64,000 nucleotides of DNA from Chryseobacterium mulctrae (GTDB taxonomy: Bacteria; Bacteroidota; Bacteroidia; Flavobacteriales; Weeksellaceae), in the NCBI RefSeq assembly GCF_006175945.1, contig NZ_VAJL01000001.1, positions 1,736,001 through 1,800,000 on the forward strand. Direction: 5' to 3'. This document shows positions 47,025 to 54,439 of this stretch, one piece after another. How positions within the stretch are numbered: the stretch's first letter is position 1; each line of letters opens with the position of its first letter. Made by a program: the position numbers and the translations under genes. Below the pieces are notes generated by a model. The model saw nothing but the letters and a program-made list of their open reading frames with translations, was not told the DNA's origin and did not search any database.

Positions 47025-47351
47025 TTATTTTTTTGGTGATGGCGCTAAAAGTCCGGCTAATGCACCGATTGCACCTGATGATATTGCCGTAAATACCGTA
47101 ATCACTTGATTATTTAGTTTTTCGCCTAAGCTAATCGCCATTATTGTCAATGTGATTATTATTGCAAGAATTGCGATTCCCATTGATACTACAATGATCC
47201 TTTAAATCCAGGAATCTGTATCTTTCGGGTTTGTTGTCACCAAATTTTCGGCTGCCCTCACAGGATTGTCTCTAAATTCCTGTTGAAGTTTGGGATCGTT
47301 ATTTAGTGCTGTTTTGAAATCATCAAACGTATTGTCAATTGTAGTTTTCAT
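47025..47351 (-). pseudogene. Small membrane protein gene split by an in-frame TAA
   Basis: The frame from ATG 47351 encodes 49 residues with a helical pattern (FDDFKTALNNDPKLQQEF, NPVRAAENL, KDTDSWI), then meets TAA at 47202-47204. The same frame continues RIIVVSMGIAILAIIITLTI and ends with SSGAIGALAGLLAPSPKK at 47025. This yields a transmembrane helix, a short loop and a second hydrophobic stretch. Together the parts form a plausible 108-residue protein with the sequence WI(stop)RII where a Tyr codon (TAT or TAC) could have become TAA. The second part could also be translated alone from ATG 47183 (52 aa). The N-terminal helix resembles small leader- or adaptor-like peptides, but I cannot name a family. 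It is the first gene of the operon. Confidence 0.7.
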
Positions 47352-47379
47352 GGTTACTCGTTTTTTAAAATTTATACCT

Positions 47380-47387
47380 CAAAGTTC
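47380..47387 (-). promoter_or_regulatory. -7-like box of the small-protein operon
   Basis: GAACTTTG on the minus strand lies 23 nt downstream of the palindrome at 47411-47426 and 28 nt upstream of the ATG at 47351. It differs from TAnnTTTG in its first base only, which suits a promoter needing an activator. Confidence 0.55.
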
Positions 47388-47410
47388 CTTCTAAAAAAGC
47401 TCCATGTCAA

Positions 47411-47426
47411 TTACCCAAACGGGTGA
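47411..47426 (-). promoter_or_regulatory. Putative response-regulator operator, small-protein operon
   Basis: TTACCC-AAAC-GGGTGA is a 6-4-6 near-palindrome. It matches 12 of 16 positions of the reverse-complemented palindrome at 50423-50438 in front of the response regulator, and both are followed by TTG and the same 23-nt spacing to a -7-like box. It is a plausible binding site for the NarL-type regulator encoded at 49739-50371. Confidence 0.6.
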
Positions 47427-47440
47427 TTCTCACAACAAAA

Positions 47441-47468
47441 AACAGCACCATTAAAAAATGATACTGTT
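47441..47468 (-). terminator. Terminator of the two-component operon
   Basis: On the minus strand AACAGTATCATT pairs with AATGGTGCTGTT, with two G-U wobbles, and is followed by TTTTTTG. It lies 20 bp after the kinase stop and just before the operator of the next operon, so the two operons are transcribed separately. Confidence 0.75.
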
Positions 47469-47488
47469 ATATTTAGCTTAAAAATTAA

Positions 47489-48274
47489 TTACAAATCTAT
47501 TCTGAAGAACAAATGAGTTCCGTTTTCGGTGGTAACTTCACAATAGCCGTTTTGTTCCTGCATTCTTCTTTTCATATTTCGGAGACCATTTCCTTCTGGT
47601 TTTTCATGATCGATTCCTATTCCGTTGTCGGAAATTTTCATCATGAATTCTTTATCTTTTTGAACAAACGAAAGCTTTAGTTGATTAGATTGGCTATGTT
47701 TATACGCATTATTCAACGCTTCTTTTAAACACAGAAATAAATTTCTCCTTTGTTCTGTAGTAATGGTAGTTTCAGAAATTACATTTTCTTCTTCAATACT
47801 TAGCTGAATTTTTGTCTTTTTAAGAAAATTCTGTGCATATATTTTTGAGTAATCTATAAAGCTTCCCAATGTATCATTTCCGGAATTTAAGCTCCAAAGC
47901 ATTTCCCGCATTGAAATATTCATTTCTTCGGAAGTTTTCAGAAGTTCATCGATATCATTTTTTAAATCTTCATCTTCAGCTCGTTGTTTTAAAAATTCTG
48001 CCTGAAGTTTCAATGCAGAAATTCCTGCTCCAAGATCATCATGCATATCATGAGAGATTCGTTCTCTTTCATTTTTTACTGATTTTTGTCTTTCGAGTTC
48101 TTTTTGGAGGATTTGATTTTGGTATTCTGATTCTTGAAGTTGTTTTTCTTTGAGGTAGAGAAGTTGTTTTCTGTTGTATATTAATACTACAAAAATTATA
48201 AAACCCACAAATAACATCATTACTACAAGTGCAATAATGTAAACCATTTTTATTTCATCAGGAAGATCTTTCAT
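47489..48274 (-). CDS. NarX/DesK-type sensor histidine kinase with minimal sensor
   Basis: This 261-aa kinase has one transmembrane helix (VYIIALVVMMLFVGFIIFVV near residue 11), a coiled coil, a HisKA_3 dimerisation domain with the phospho-His in ERISHDMHDDLGAGISALKL near 92, and an HATPase domain (LKEALNNAYKHSQSN near 183, IGIDHEKPEGNGLRNMKRRM near 223). Almost no extracytoplasmic sensor is present. Its start overlaps the end of the 7-helix membrane protein gene by 4 bp (ATGA), and a lipoprotein gene precedes that, so sensing may be done by those partners. The cognate regulator is the first gene of the operon. Confidence 0.9.
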   Translation of the reverse strand: MKDLPDEIKMVYIIALVVMMLFVGFIIFVVLIYNRKQLLYLKEKQLQESEYQNQILQKELERQKSVKNERERISHDMHDDLGAGISALKLQAEFLKQRAEDEDLKNDIDELLKTSEEMNISMREMLWSLNSGNDTLGSFIDYSKIYAQNFLKKTKIQLSIEEENVISETTITTEQRRNLFLCLKEALNNAYKHSQSNQLKLSFVQKDKEFMMKISDNGIGIDHEKPEGNGLRNMKRRMQEQNGYCEVTTENGTHLFFRIDL

Positions 48275-48900
48275 TTCTTACAAAATAGGCTACGGAAAAA
48301 AAGTGAATATGTTATAATATTAACTACGGTGAAAATCACTGAGATACTTTTCAAAAACTTAGGATCAAAATTGTTGAAATAGTACATCGGAAGACCTCTA
48401 AACAAAAAGAAGACAGACCAAATTAAGAGACCACAACTGATCCAAAATGACATTTTATCAAAAATTGCCCCTTCAACTTTTTGATTTAATATATATACGA
48501 ACCAACCCATGCTTCCAAAAATATAAAACAATGGCAACAAAGCAAGGGTGAAAGAGCTAAGTTCTGTAAAATTATATTTGATTTGAAGAATAAAAGTAAC
48601 GCCAAAAAATACACTAAAAACGAATGTCCAGATATTTCTATAAATTTTTTCTGGAAAATTTTCTCTAAAAAAATAAAAAAAATACAAATATGATGTTAGG
48701 ACAAAAAGGAAAAATAAATAGTTAGAATTTATCACATCCTTCAATCTAATAATTGGGAATATAATATCTAATACAGTCACCATTGATAGATAAATATAAA
48801 AATGAAACTGCTGTTCAGATTTACCTTTTACCAACATATATATTGAAACTAAAAGATTAATCAGAACTACAATTTCATACGTATTATTTAAAATATTCAA
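48271..48900 (-). CDS. Seven-helix membrane protein linked to a histidine kinase
   Basis: This 209-aa protein consists almost wholly of seven hydrophobic helices (starting with YEIVVLINLLVSIYMLV near residue 8 and ending with FTVVNIITYSLFF near 190). The organisation resembles the membrane part of 7TM receptor-type sensors, but separated from a kinase. It overlaps the kinase gene start by 4 bp, implying coupled translation and a direct physical partnership. No family is recognised with certainty. Confidence 0.7.
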   Translation of the reverse strand: MNILNNTYEIVVLINLLVSIYMLVKGKSEQQFHFYIYLSMVTVLDIIFPIIRLKDVINSNYLFFLFVLTSYLYFFYFFRENFPEKIYRNIWTFVFSVFFGVTFILQIKYNFTELSSFTLALLPLFYIFGSMGWFVYILNQKVEGAIFDKMSFWISCGLLIWSVFFLFRGLPMYYFNNFDPKFLKSISVIFTVVNIITYSLFFRSLFCKK

Positions 48901-48905
48901 TTCTA

Positions 48906-49733
48906 TTAATTTGGAGGTGAAAGTGAATTTAAATCATAATTATCTAATCCTGAAATTATCTTATCATCTGTGTCTATTGCATCAGTCAATGTAGTTAACT
49001 GTCCAATCTCATTATTATATTTCGTTACATAATAGTTTTTACTTTTTGTTATCACAATACTGCTTGGATCTACTACTTCAGACAATTTAAATTTTAAATT
49101 TTTAAACTTTACATTTTCATATTTATCATGAGCTTTAATTACTCCTTGTTGTATACCAAAGTCTATAACATCAATACTTAGATATTCTGTATTATTTTTT
49201 GTGATGCAGTATTGATTGATATGAGGTTTAATATTTTTCTTGTAATTCTCATGCATTATAAGAAAATCATCGGGTATAATTTCTACCGTCCCAGAATTCA
49301 CAGACATCATTCCATAATATTTGTCATTAATTAATTTCCCAGTCCCGTCAAAATAACCTAGCAAAATATAAAGTTTGCCATCATAAGGTTTTAAAGAAGC
49401 GTATTTACTATTTAAATTACTATCAAATTGAACAAAATAAAGCCGAATTACTGATACTTTATTATTGCTTTGAAGAAAATTACAGATTTCCAGCCATTCT
49501 TTTTTCTCTAAAATAAACTCATCACCATTCAATAATTTTTGTTTATCTAGTTCAAGAAATGTTTTCCCTTTAAATGAACTTTCCATTTTTGCAGCAACGT
49601 CAGGAGGTACTGGATCATATTGTGGCTTTAATTGGGTTATCTCTTGTAACTCTTTCAAAAATTTTTGATTTCCATTACAGCTTGTGATTAATAAAAGAAT
49701 TATTACATTCAAAAGAAGTTTAATTTTTTTCAT
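48906..49733 (-). CDS. Lipoprotein of the two-component operon
   Basis: This 275-aa protein has a lipoprotein signal (MKKIKLLLNVIILLLITSC, lipid Cys19) and a mixed alpha/beta body without a known motif (LYILLGYFDGTGKLINDKYY near residue 132, LKFKLSEVVDPSSIVITKSK near 211). It lies between the response regulator and the 7-helix membrane protein with 5-bp gaps on both sides. A role as the periplasmic or surface sensing component of the system is plausible but is only inferred from position. Confidence 0.7.
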   Translation of the reverse strand: MKKIKLLLNVIILLLITSCNGNQKFLKELQEITQLKPQYDPVPPDVAAKMESSFKGKTFLELDKQKLLNGDEFILEKKEWLEICNFLQSNNKVSVIRLYFVQFDSNLNSKYASLKPYDGKLYILLGYFDGTGKLINDKYYGMMSVNSGTVEIIPDDFLIMHENYKKNIKPHINQYCITKNNTEYLSIDVIDFGIQQGVIKAHDKYENVKFKNLKFKLSEVVDPSSIVITKSKNYYVTKYNNEIGQLTTLTDAIDTDDKIISGLDNYDLNSLSPPN

Positions 49734-49738
49734 AATTT

Positions 49739-50371
49739 CTAGTTTTTAAAATGGTTAAATTTATTAATAGCCTCCACTTTGTTATTGACGTGAAGTTTTC
49801 TGTAGATATTTCCGACGTGTTTTTTTACGGTATCAATGCTTATAAATAGTTTATCTGCAATTTCTTTGTATAAAAGTCCTTGAGATAAAAGTTCTACGAT
49901 CTCAGTCTCCCGTTTTGTAAGCTCTTCAAGATCTTTTATTTCAATTGTTTTTTTTTCAAAATGAGCTAAAACTCTTCTTGCAATTGAAAAACTCATGGGT
50001 GCACCACCATTATAGACATCGCGAATAGAGCTCAGGATTTTATCCATGCTTTCCCCTTTGATCAGATAGCCCATTGCTCCGGCTTTAAGAGAATTGAAAA
50101 TCATTTCGTCATTATCAAAGCTTGTGCACATGATGAATTGTGTGTTAGGCATCTCTATCTTCAACTTTCCGATAATATCAATACCGAGAATATCCTGAAG
50201 TTGGATATCCATCATCACTACATCCGGAGAAATATTAGATAATTTTTTCAGAGCAGTATTTCCGTCAAAAAACTGAGCAATCACCTTCATATCATTTTGA
50301 TAATCGATGACTTTCTTCAACGCATTGTTGTAGTTTTTTTCGTCTTCTACTATGGCGATAGAAATGCTCAT
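49739..50371 (-). CDS. NarL/LuxR-family response regulator
   Basis: This 210-aa regulator has a receiver domain (SIAIVEDEKNYNNALKKVID near residue 4; phospho-Asp in VVMMDIQLQDILG near 52; Thr/Lys positions in FIMCTSFDNDEM and GAMGYLIKGES) and a LuxR-type helix-turn-helix (LTKRETEIVELLSQGLLYKE near 149, SIDTVKKHVGNIYRKLHV near 179). I start it at 50371 because MSISIAIVEDE is the normal receiver N-terminus; the open frame extends 17 codons upstream. It heads a four-gene operon and its promoter carries a palindrome that recurs before the adjacent small-protein operon, consistent with autoregulation. Confidence 0.93.
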   Translation of the reverse strand: MSISIAIVEDEKNYNNALKKVIDYQNDMKVIAQFFDGNTALKKLSNISPDVVMMDIQLQDILGIDIIGKLKIEMPNTQFIMCTSFDNDEMIFNSLKAGAMGYLIKGESMDKILSSIRDVYNGGAPMSFSIARRVLAHFEKKTIEIKDLEELTKRETEIVELLSQGLLYKEIADKLFISIDTVKKHVGNIYRKLHVNNKVEAINKFNHFKN

Positions 50372-50391
50372 ATTTTTTGTTTTTGTAAAGA

Positions 50392-50399
50392 CAAATTTC
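50392..50399 (-). promoter_or_regulatory. -7-like box of the response-regulator operon
   Basis: GAAATTTG on the minus strand is 23 nt downstream of the palindrome at 50423-50438 and 20 nt upstream of the ATG. It differs from GAACTTTG of the small-protein operon at one position. Confidence 0.55.
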
Positions 50400-50422
50400 A
50401 ACAGAAAACAAAACAGAAACAA

Positions 50423-50438
50423 TTACACTTTTGTGTAA
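50423..50438. promoter_or_regulatory. Putative response-regulator operator, own promoter
   Basis: TTACAC-TTTT-GTGTAA is a perfect 6-bp inverted repeat with a 4-bp spacer in the region between the response regulator and the divergent lipoprotein gene. Together with the site at 47411-47426 it defines the pattern TYAC-MC-N4-GK-GTRA. It may control both directions, as the divergent lipoprotein starts 104 bp away. Confidence 0.6.
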
Positions 50439-50541
50439 TAATAGAATTTCGAGTTGAGGTTATTGGTTTGTTTTTTGTTTTTATTAAATTTAAAGAAAAT
50501 TTGGCAATTAATTTAAATTAATAATATCAAAAATAAACTCA

Positions 50542-50970
50542 ATGAAAAAAGAACTTATCCTGTCGATTGGCATCTTGATGTTTTCGCTATCAAGCTGTAA
50601 AAAATCTGAAGAAGGGAATAAAGGAATTATAAAAGCAGATTCTGCAAACACAGAAATTCTTGCTGATAATGGAGCTGTAGATTCTACGATTGCTTATAAT
50701 ACAGATATCAATGGCAAGAAAAGCATAAAGACAGATTATGTTTACAAAGCTACCGACAAATCTTTGGTAAAAGTGGTTTTCAACTATGATCCTAAAAACA
50801 GAACTGTTTCTATTACCAATAATAATAAAACATTCGTGTTAGAGAAATCTGAAGCGAAAGTAAATGAAACGATTTATAAAAAAGATGATATGACCGCTAC
50901 TGTAAAAGGCGACAGCTTAATTATTCATCAGGGGAATAATATTATCGAACTGGAAAGAACCAAAATTTAA
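50542..50970 (+). CDS. Small lipoprotein divergent from the two-component operon
   Basis: This 142-aa protein has a lipoprotein signal (MKKELILSIGILMFSLSSC, lipid Cys19) and a beta-rich domain (YVYKATDKSLVKVVFNYDPK, MTATVKGDSLIIHQGNNIIE). The pattern resembles MliC/lysozyme-inhibitor-like or membrane-bound C-type beta-barrel domains, but I am not sure. It shares its upstream region with the response-regulator operon and may be co-regulated. A strong terminator follows. Confidence 0.65.
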   Translation: MKKELILSIGILMFSLSSCKKSEEGNKGIIKADSANTEILADNGAVDSTIAYNTDINGKKSIKTDYVYKATDKSLVKVVFNYDPKNRTVSITNNNKTFVLEKSEAKVNETIYKKDDMTATVKGDSLIIHQGNNIIELERTKI

Positions 50971-50975
50971 AGCAT

Positions 50976-51008
50976 AAAAAAACCGTTCAGAAATCTGAAC
51001 GGTTTTTT
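50976..51008. terminator. Bidirectional terminator after rplQ and the lipoprotein gene
   Basis: AAAAAACCGTTCAGA pairs with TCTGAACGGTTTTTT, with a 2-nt loop. It lies between the convergent lipoprotein and rplQ genes and serves both, ending the large ribosomal operon. Confidence 0.92.
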
Positions 51009-51027
51009 ATTTATATCCGGATGAATA

Positions 51028-51546
51028 TTATTCTCCAGCTTTTTCTTCAGTAGAATCTGTTGATTCAGCTTTAGGCTCTTCAACTTTTTCTTCTGCTACA
51101 GGAGCAGCTTCAACAGCTACTTTTGCAGTAGTAGATCTTCTACTTCTTCTTGTCGTCTTTTTCTCCTCAGCATTAGGATTGTAAAGTTCGTTGAAATCAA
51201 CAAGCTCGATAAGGGCCATATCAGCAGCATCACCTTGTCTGAAACCAGTCTTGATGATTCTTGTATAACCTCCGTTTCTTTCTGCGATTTTAGGAGCTAC
51301 TGTTCTGAAAAGTTCAGTAACTGCTTCTTTACTTTGAAGATATGCGAAAACAATTCTTCTATTGTGTGTAGTATCTTCTTTTGCCTTTGTTAATAGAGGC
51401 TCAACATATACTCTTAAAGCTTTCGCTTTAGCTACAGTAGTGTTGATTCTCTTATGCTCAATTAGAGAACAAGCCATATTAGAAAGTAACGCGCTTCTGT
51501 GAGAAGAAGTTCTTCCTAAGTGATTGAATTTTTTACCGTGTCTCAT
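51028..51546 (-). CDS. rplQ: 50S ribosomal protein bL17
   Basis: This 172-aa protein starts with the L17 core [20 protein letters not shown] and continues to about residue 120, where typical L17 ends. A further 50-residue tail rich in Ala, Glu and Lys follows ([32 protein letters not shown]). Such acidic tails are common in this phylum. It is the last gene of the operon, 6 bp after rpoA, and is followed by a bidirectional terminator. Confidence 0.96.
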   Translation of the reverse strand: MRHGKKFNHLGRTSSHRSALLSNMACSLIEHKRINTTVAKAKALRVYVEPLLTKAKEDTTHNRRIVFAYLQSKEAVTELFRTVAPKIAERNGGYTRIIKTGFRQGDAADMALIELVDFNELYNPNAEEKKTTRRSRRSTTAKVAVEAAPVAEEKVEEPKAESTDSTEEKAGE

Positions 51547-51552
51547 TATTAT

Positions 51553-52548
51553 TTAATTATCAGCGTCTAATTTATATTTTGCAACGTCGAAACCGAAGTT
51601 AAGACCTTTTGAATGCACCAATTCTTCTAGTTCTGTCAAAGATTTTTTACCAAAATTTCTGAATTTCATCAAATCAGACTTACTATAAGAAACAAGCTCA
51701 CCTAGAGTTTCTACTTCAGCTGCTTTCAGACAGTTTAGGGCTCTTACAGAAAGATCCATATCTGCTAATTTAGACTTAAGTAGTTGTCTTGTGTGAAGTG
51801 TCTCTTCATCGTATTGGATAGATGCTTTCACAGCTTCAGTCTCCAGCGTGATTCTCTCATCAGAGAACAACATGAAGTGATAAATTAATATCTTAGAAGC
51901 TTCAGTTAAAGCATTCTGAGGGCTTATTGAGCCATCAGTTTCTATATCCAAAACCAATTTTTCGTAGTCTGTTTTTTGCTCTACACGGTAATTTTCAATA
52001 CTATACTGTACTTTTTTGATCGGCGTAAAGATAGAATCAATAGCAATAGTACCTACAGGTGCATTGTTTGATTTGTTTTGTTCAGAAGGAACGTATCCTC
52101 TTCCCTTTTCTATATTAAACGTGATTTCAAAAGTAACATCAGAGTTTAGGTTACAGATCATCAAATCTGGATTCAAGATTTCAAATCCGTTGATAGACTG
52201 TCCTAAATCTCCAGCAGTAATTACAGTTTGACCAGAAACTTTAGCAACTACCTGCTCTGAAGCTTGGTTTTCTGCTGTAGCTTTAAGTCTTACTTGCTTA
52301 AGGTTAAGAATAATCTCGGTAACGTCTTCAATTACTCCTGGGATAGTTGAAAATTCGTGCTCTACACCTTCTATTTTGATAGATGAAATAGCGTATCCTT
52401 CCAGAGAAGAAAGCAACACTCTTCTCAAAGCATTACCGATTGTAAGCCCGAAACCTGGTTCTAAAGGACGAAATTCGAATTGACCTTTAAATTCATCAGA
52501 GTTAAGTAGAATTACTTTATCGGGTTTTATGAATTGTAAAATTGCCAT
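51553..52548 (-). CDS. rpoA: DNA-directed RNA polymerase alpha subunit
   Basis: This 331-aa subunit assembles the RNA polymerase core and contacts activators through its C-terminal domain. The N-terminal domain shows [20 protein letters not shown] near residue 25 and the C-terminal domain [20 protein letters not shown] near 288. The length is normal. It is between rpsD (33 bp) and rplQ (6 bp), as in the alpha operon elsewhere. Confidence 0.98.
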   Translation of the reverse strand: MAILQFIKPDKVILLNSDEFKGQFEFRPLEPGFGLTIGNALRRVLLSSLEGYAISSIKIEGVEHEFSTIPGVIEDVTEIILNLKQVRLKATAENQASEQVVAKVSGQTVITAGDLGQSINGFEILNPDLMICNLNSDVTFEITFNIEKGRGYVPSEQNKSNNAPVGTIAIDSIFTPIKKVQYSIENYRVEQKTDYEKLVLDIETDGSISPQNALTEASKILIYHFMLFSDERITLETEAVKASIQYDEETLHTRQLLKSKLADMDLSVRALNCLKAAEVETLGELVSYSKSDLMKFRNFGKKSLTELEELVHSKGLNFGFDVAKYKLDADN

Positions 52549-52581
52549 ATTGTTGGGTTGAGCAAAAAATTGATTAAAAAA

Positions 52582-53190
52582 TTATTTAGAGTAAAGTTCG
52601 ACGATAAGCTGTTCCTTGATGTCTTCCGGGATTTGGATTCTTTCAGGAGCAGAAATGAAGGTACCTTCTTTTTTCTCGTCGTTGAATTGTAACCACTCAT
52701 AGTTTGCTTTTGATGCCAAAGCATCAGCAACAACCTCTAGAGACTTAGATTTTTCTCTTACAGCGATTACATCACCAGCTTTTACTAAATAAGATGGAAT
52801 GTTAAGGATCTCACCATTTACAGTAATGTGTCTGTGAGAAGTTAATTGTCTTGCACCAGATCTAGTTTTAGCAAAACCTAATCTGTAAACAACGTTATCC
52901 AATCTTGATTCGCAAAGTTGTAATAGAACTTCACCTGTTACACCTTTACTTCTGTGAGCTTTTTCAAAAAGGTTAGCAAATTGTCTTTCTAAAATACCGT
53001 AAGTATATTTAGCTTTTTGCTTTTCCATTAACTGAACAGCATATTCAGATTTCTTTGCTCCTCTTCTTTTGTTAGGACCGTGTTGTCCTGGCGGTTGGTT
53101 TTTTCTTTTCTCGAAGTTTTTATCATCTCCGTAGATTGCAGCACCAAACTTTCTAGCAATCTTAGTTTTAGGTCCAATATATCTTGCCAT
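52582..53190 (-). CDS. rpsD: 30S ribosomal protein uS4
   Basis: This 202-aa primary 16S-binding protein carries the S4 RNA-binding domain ([20 protein letters not shown] near residue 90). The N-terminal CxxC zinc cluster found in many S4 proteins is missing; the segment reads [20 protein letters not shown] instead. So it is the zinc-free type. It lies 19 bp after rpsK. Confidence 0.97.
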   Translation of the reverse strand: MARYIGPKTKIARKFGAAIYGDDKNFEKRKNQPPGQHGPNKRRGAKKSEYAVQLMEKQKAKYTYGILERQFANLFEKAHRSKGVTGEVLLQLCESRLDNVVYRLGFAKTRSGARQLTSHRHITVNGEILNIPSYLVKAGDVIAVREKSKSLEVVADALASKANYEWLQFNDEKKEGTFISAPERIQIPEDIKEQLIVELYSK

Positions 53191-53209
53191 AATGGGTAAA
53201 TTCTAAAAA

Positions 53210-53599
53210 TTAAACTCTTCTTCTTTTCGGTGGTCTACATCCATTGTGTGGCATAGGAGTAACGTCAATAATTTCGCTAACTTCGATACCTGAATTGTGA
53301 ATAGTTCTGATAGCAGATTCTCTACCTGCACCTGGACCTTTCACATACACCTTTACTCTTCTAAGACCCGCTTCGTGAGCTACAGTAGAGCAATTTTCTG
53401 CTGCCATTTGAGCAGCAAAAGGAGTGTTCTTTTTAGAACCTCTGAACCCCATTTTACCGGCAGATGCCCAAGAGATAACCTCTCCGCTTTTATTTGTTAA
53501 AGAAATGATGATGTTATTGAAAGAAGCTTGAATATGCGCTTCTCCTATAGCCTCAACTTTTACTTTTCTTTTTTTAACTACTTTAGTTTGTTTTGCCAT
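53210..53599 (-). CDS. rpsK: 30S ribosomal protein uS11
   Basis: This 129-aa protein of the 30S platform shows [20 protein letters not shown] near residue 22 and the hallmark C-terminus [14 protein letters not shown]. It lies 12 bp after rpsM. Confidence 0.98.
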   Translation of the reverse strand: MAKQTKVVKKRKVKVEAIGEAHIQASFNNIIISLTNKSGEVISWASAGKMGFRGSKKNTPFAAQMAAENCSTVAHEAGLRRVKVYVKGPGAGRESAIRTIHNSGIEVSEIIDVTPMPHNGCRPPKRRRV

Positions 53600-53611
53600 A
53601 ATTCCTAACGA

Positions 53612-53989
53612 TTATTTACTTGCTTTTTTCTTGTTAGCAACAGTTTTTCTCTTTCCTTTACGGGTTCTAGAGTTGTTTTTCGTTCTCTGGCCTCTTAAAG
53701 GTAGTCCTAGTCTGTGACGTATTCCTCGTTGGCATCCTATGTCCATCAATCTCTTGATGTTCAATTGCACTTCAGATCTAAGCTCTCCTTCCACTTTAAT
53801 GTTTTCTGAGATATAGTTTCTGATTGCAGCCAATTCATCGTCATTCCATTCGTTGACTTTCTTGTCTTCGCTGATACCGGCAGCCTTAAGGATTTCAGAA
53901 GAAGTACTTCTTCCAACTCCATAGATATAAGTTAAACCGATAACACCTCTTTTGTTTTTTGGTAAATCAATACCTGAAATTCTCGCCAT
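53612..53989 (-). CDS. rpsM: 30S ribosomal protein uS13
   Basis: This 125-aa protein of the 30S head contacts the P-site tRNA. It opens with [20 protein letters not shown] and has the late motif [20 protein letters not shown] and a basic tail. It lies 3 bp after rpmJ. Confidence 0.98.
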   Translation of the reverse strand: MARISGIDLPKNKRGVIGLTYIYGVGRSTSSEILKAAGISEDKKVNEWNDDELAAIRNYISENIKVEGELRSEVQLNIKRLMDIGCQRGIRHRLGLPLRGQRTKNNSRTRKGKRKTVANKKKASK

Positions 53990-53992
53990 AAT

Positions 53993-54109
53993 TTAGCCTT
54001 GTCTTTGTTTAAATTTTGGGTTTTTCTTGTTGATTACAAATAGAACGCCTTTTCTACGAACGATTTTGCAATCAGCACTTCTTTTTTTAATTGATGCTCT
54101 AACTTTCAT
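53993..54109 (-). CDS. rpmJ: 50S ribosomal protein bL36, zinc-free type
   Basis: This 38-aa protein runs [20 protein letters not shown], then [18 protein letters not shown]. The core and the FKQRQG end identify L36. Only one of the usual Cys3-His zinc ligands (Cys14) is present, so this is the C-minus form that needs no zinc. It lies in the standard place between infA (111 bp upstream) and rpsM. Confidence 0.95.
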   Translation of the reverse strand: MKVRASIKKRSADCKIVRRKGVLFVINKKNPKFKQRQG

Positions 54110-54183
54110 TTGAAATATTTATATTTTTTCAATAACCAAATAAAATCTACGATTTCATTTGAAAATATTTATTTTCAACAAGA

Positions 54184-54214
54184 GCCAAATGGAGATCCGA
54201 AGATTCCATTTGGC
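54184..54214 (-). other. Hairpin in the infA-rpmJ spacer
   Basis: GCCAAATGGA pairs perfectly with TCCATTTGGC across an 11-nt loop in the 111-bp gap between infA and rpmJ. No T-run follows on the minus strand, so it is more likely a processing or regulatory stem than a full terminator. A second short palindrome, TTGAAAATATTTATTTTCAA, lies at about 54159-54178. Confidence 0.55.
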
Positions 54215-54220
54215 GTTTGT

Positions 54221-54436
54221 TTAATATCTAAATGTAATTCTCCCCTTTGAAAGATCGTAAGGAGACATTTCTAATTTTACCTTATCACCAGGTAATAGTT
54301 TAATATAATGCATACGCATTTTACCAGAGATATGAGCAATAAGTACATGCCCATTTTCTAGTTCTACACGGAACTGAGCGTTCGAAAGTGCTTCCGTTAT
54401 AACGCCATCTTGTTCGATATGTTTTTGTTTTGCCAT
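54221..54436 (-). CDS. infA: Translation initiation factor IF-1
   Basis: This 71-aa OB-fold protein binds the ribosomal A site during initiation. It has the family opening [20 protein letters not shown] and the end [14 protein letters not shown]. It lies 3 bp after secY, a usual position in the spc/alpha operons. Confidence 0.97.
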   Translation of the reverse strand: MAKQKHIEQDGVITEALSNAQFRVELENGHVLIAHISGKMRMHYIKLLPGDKVKLEMSPYDLSKGRITFRY

Positions 54437-54439
54437 AAA

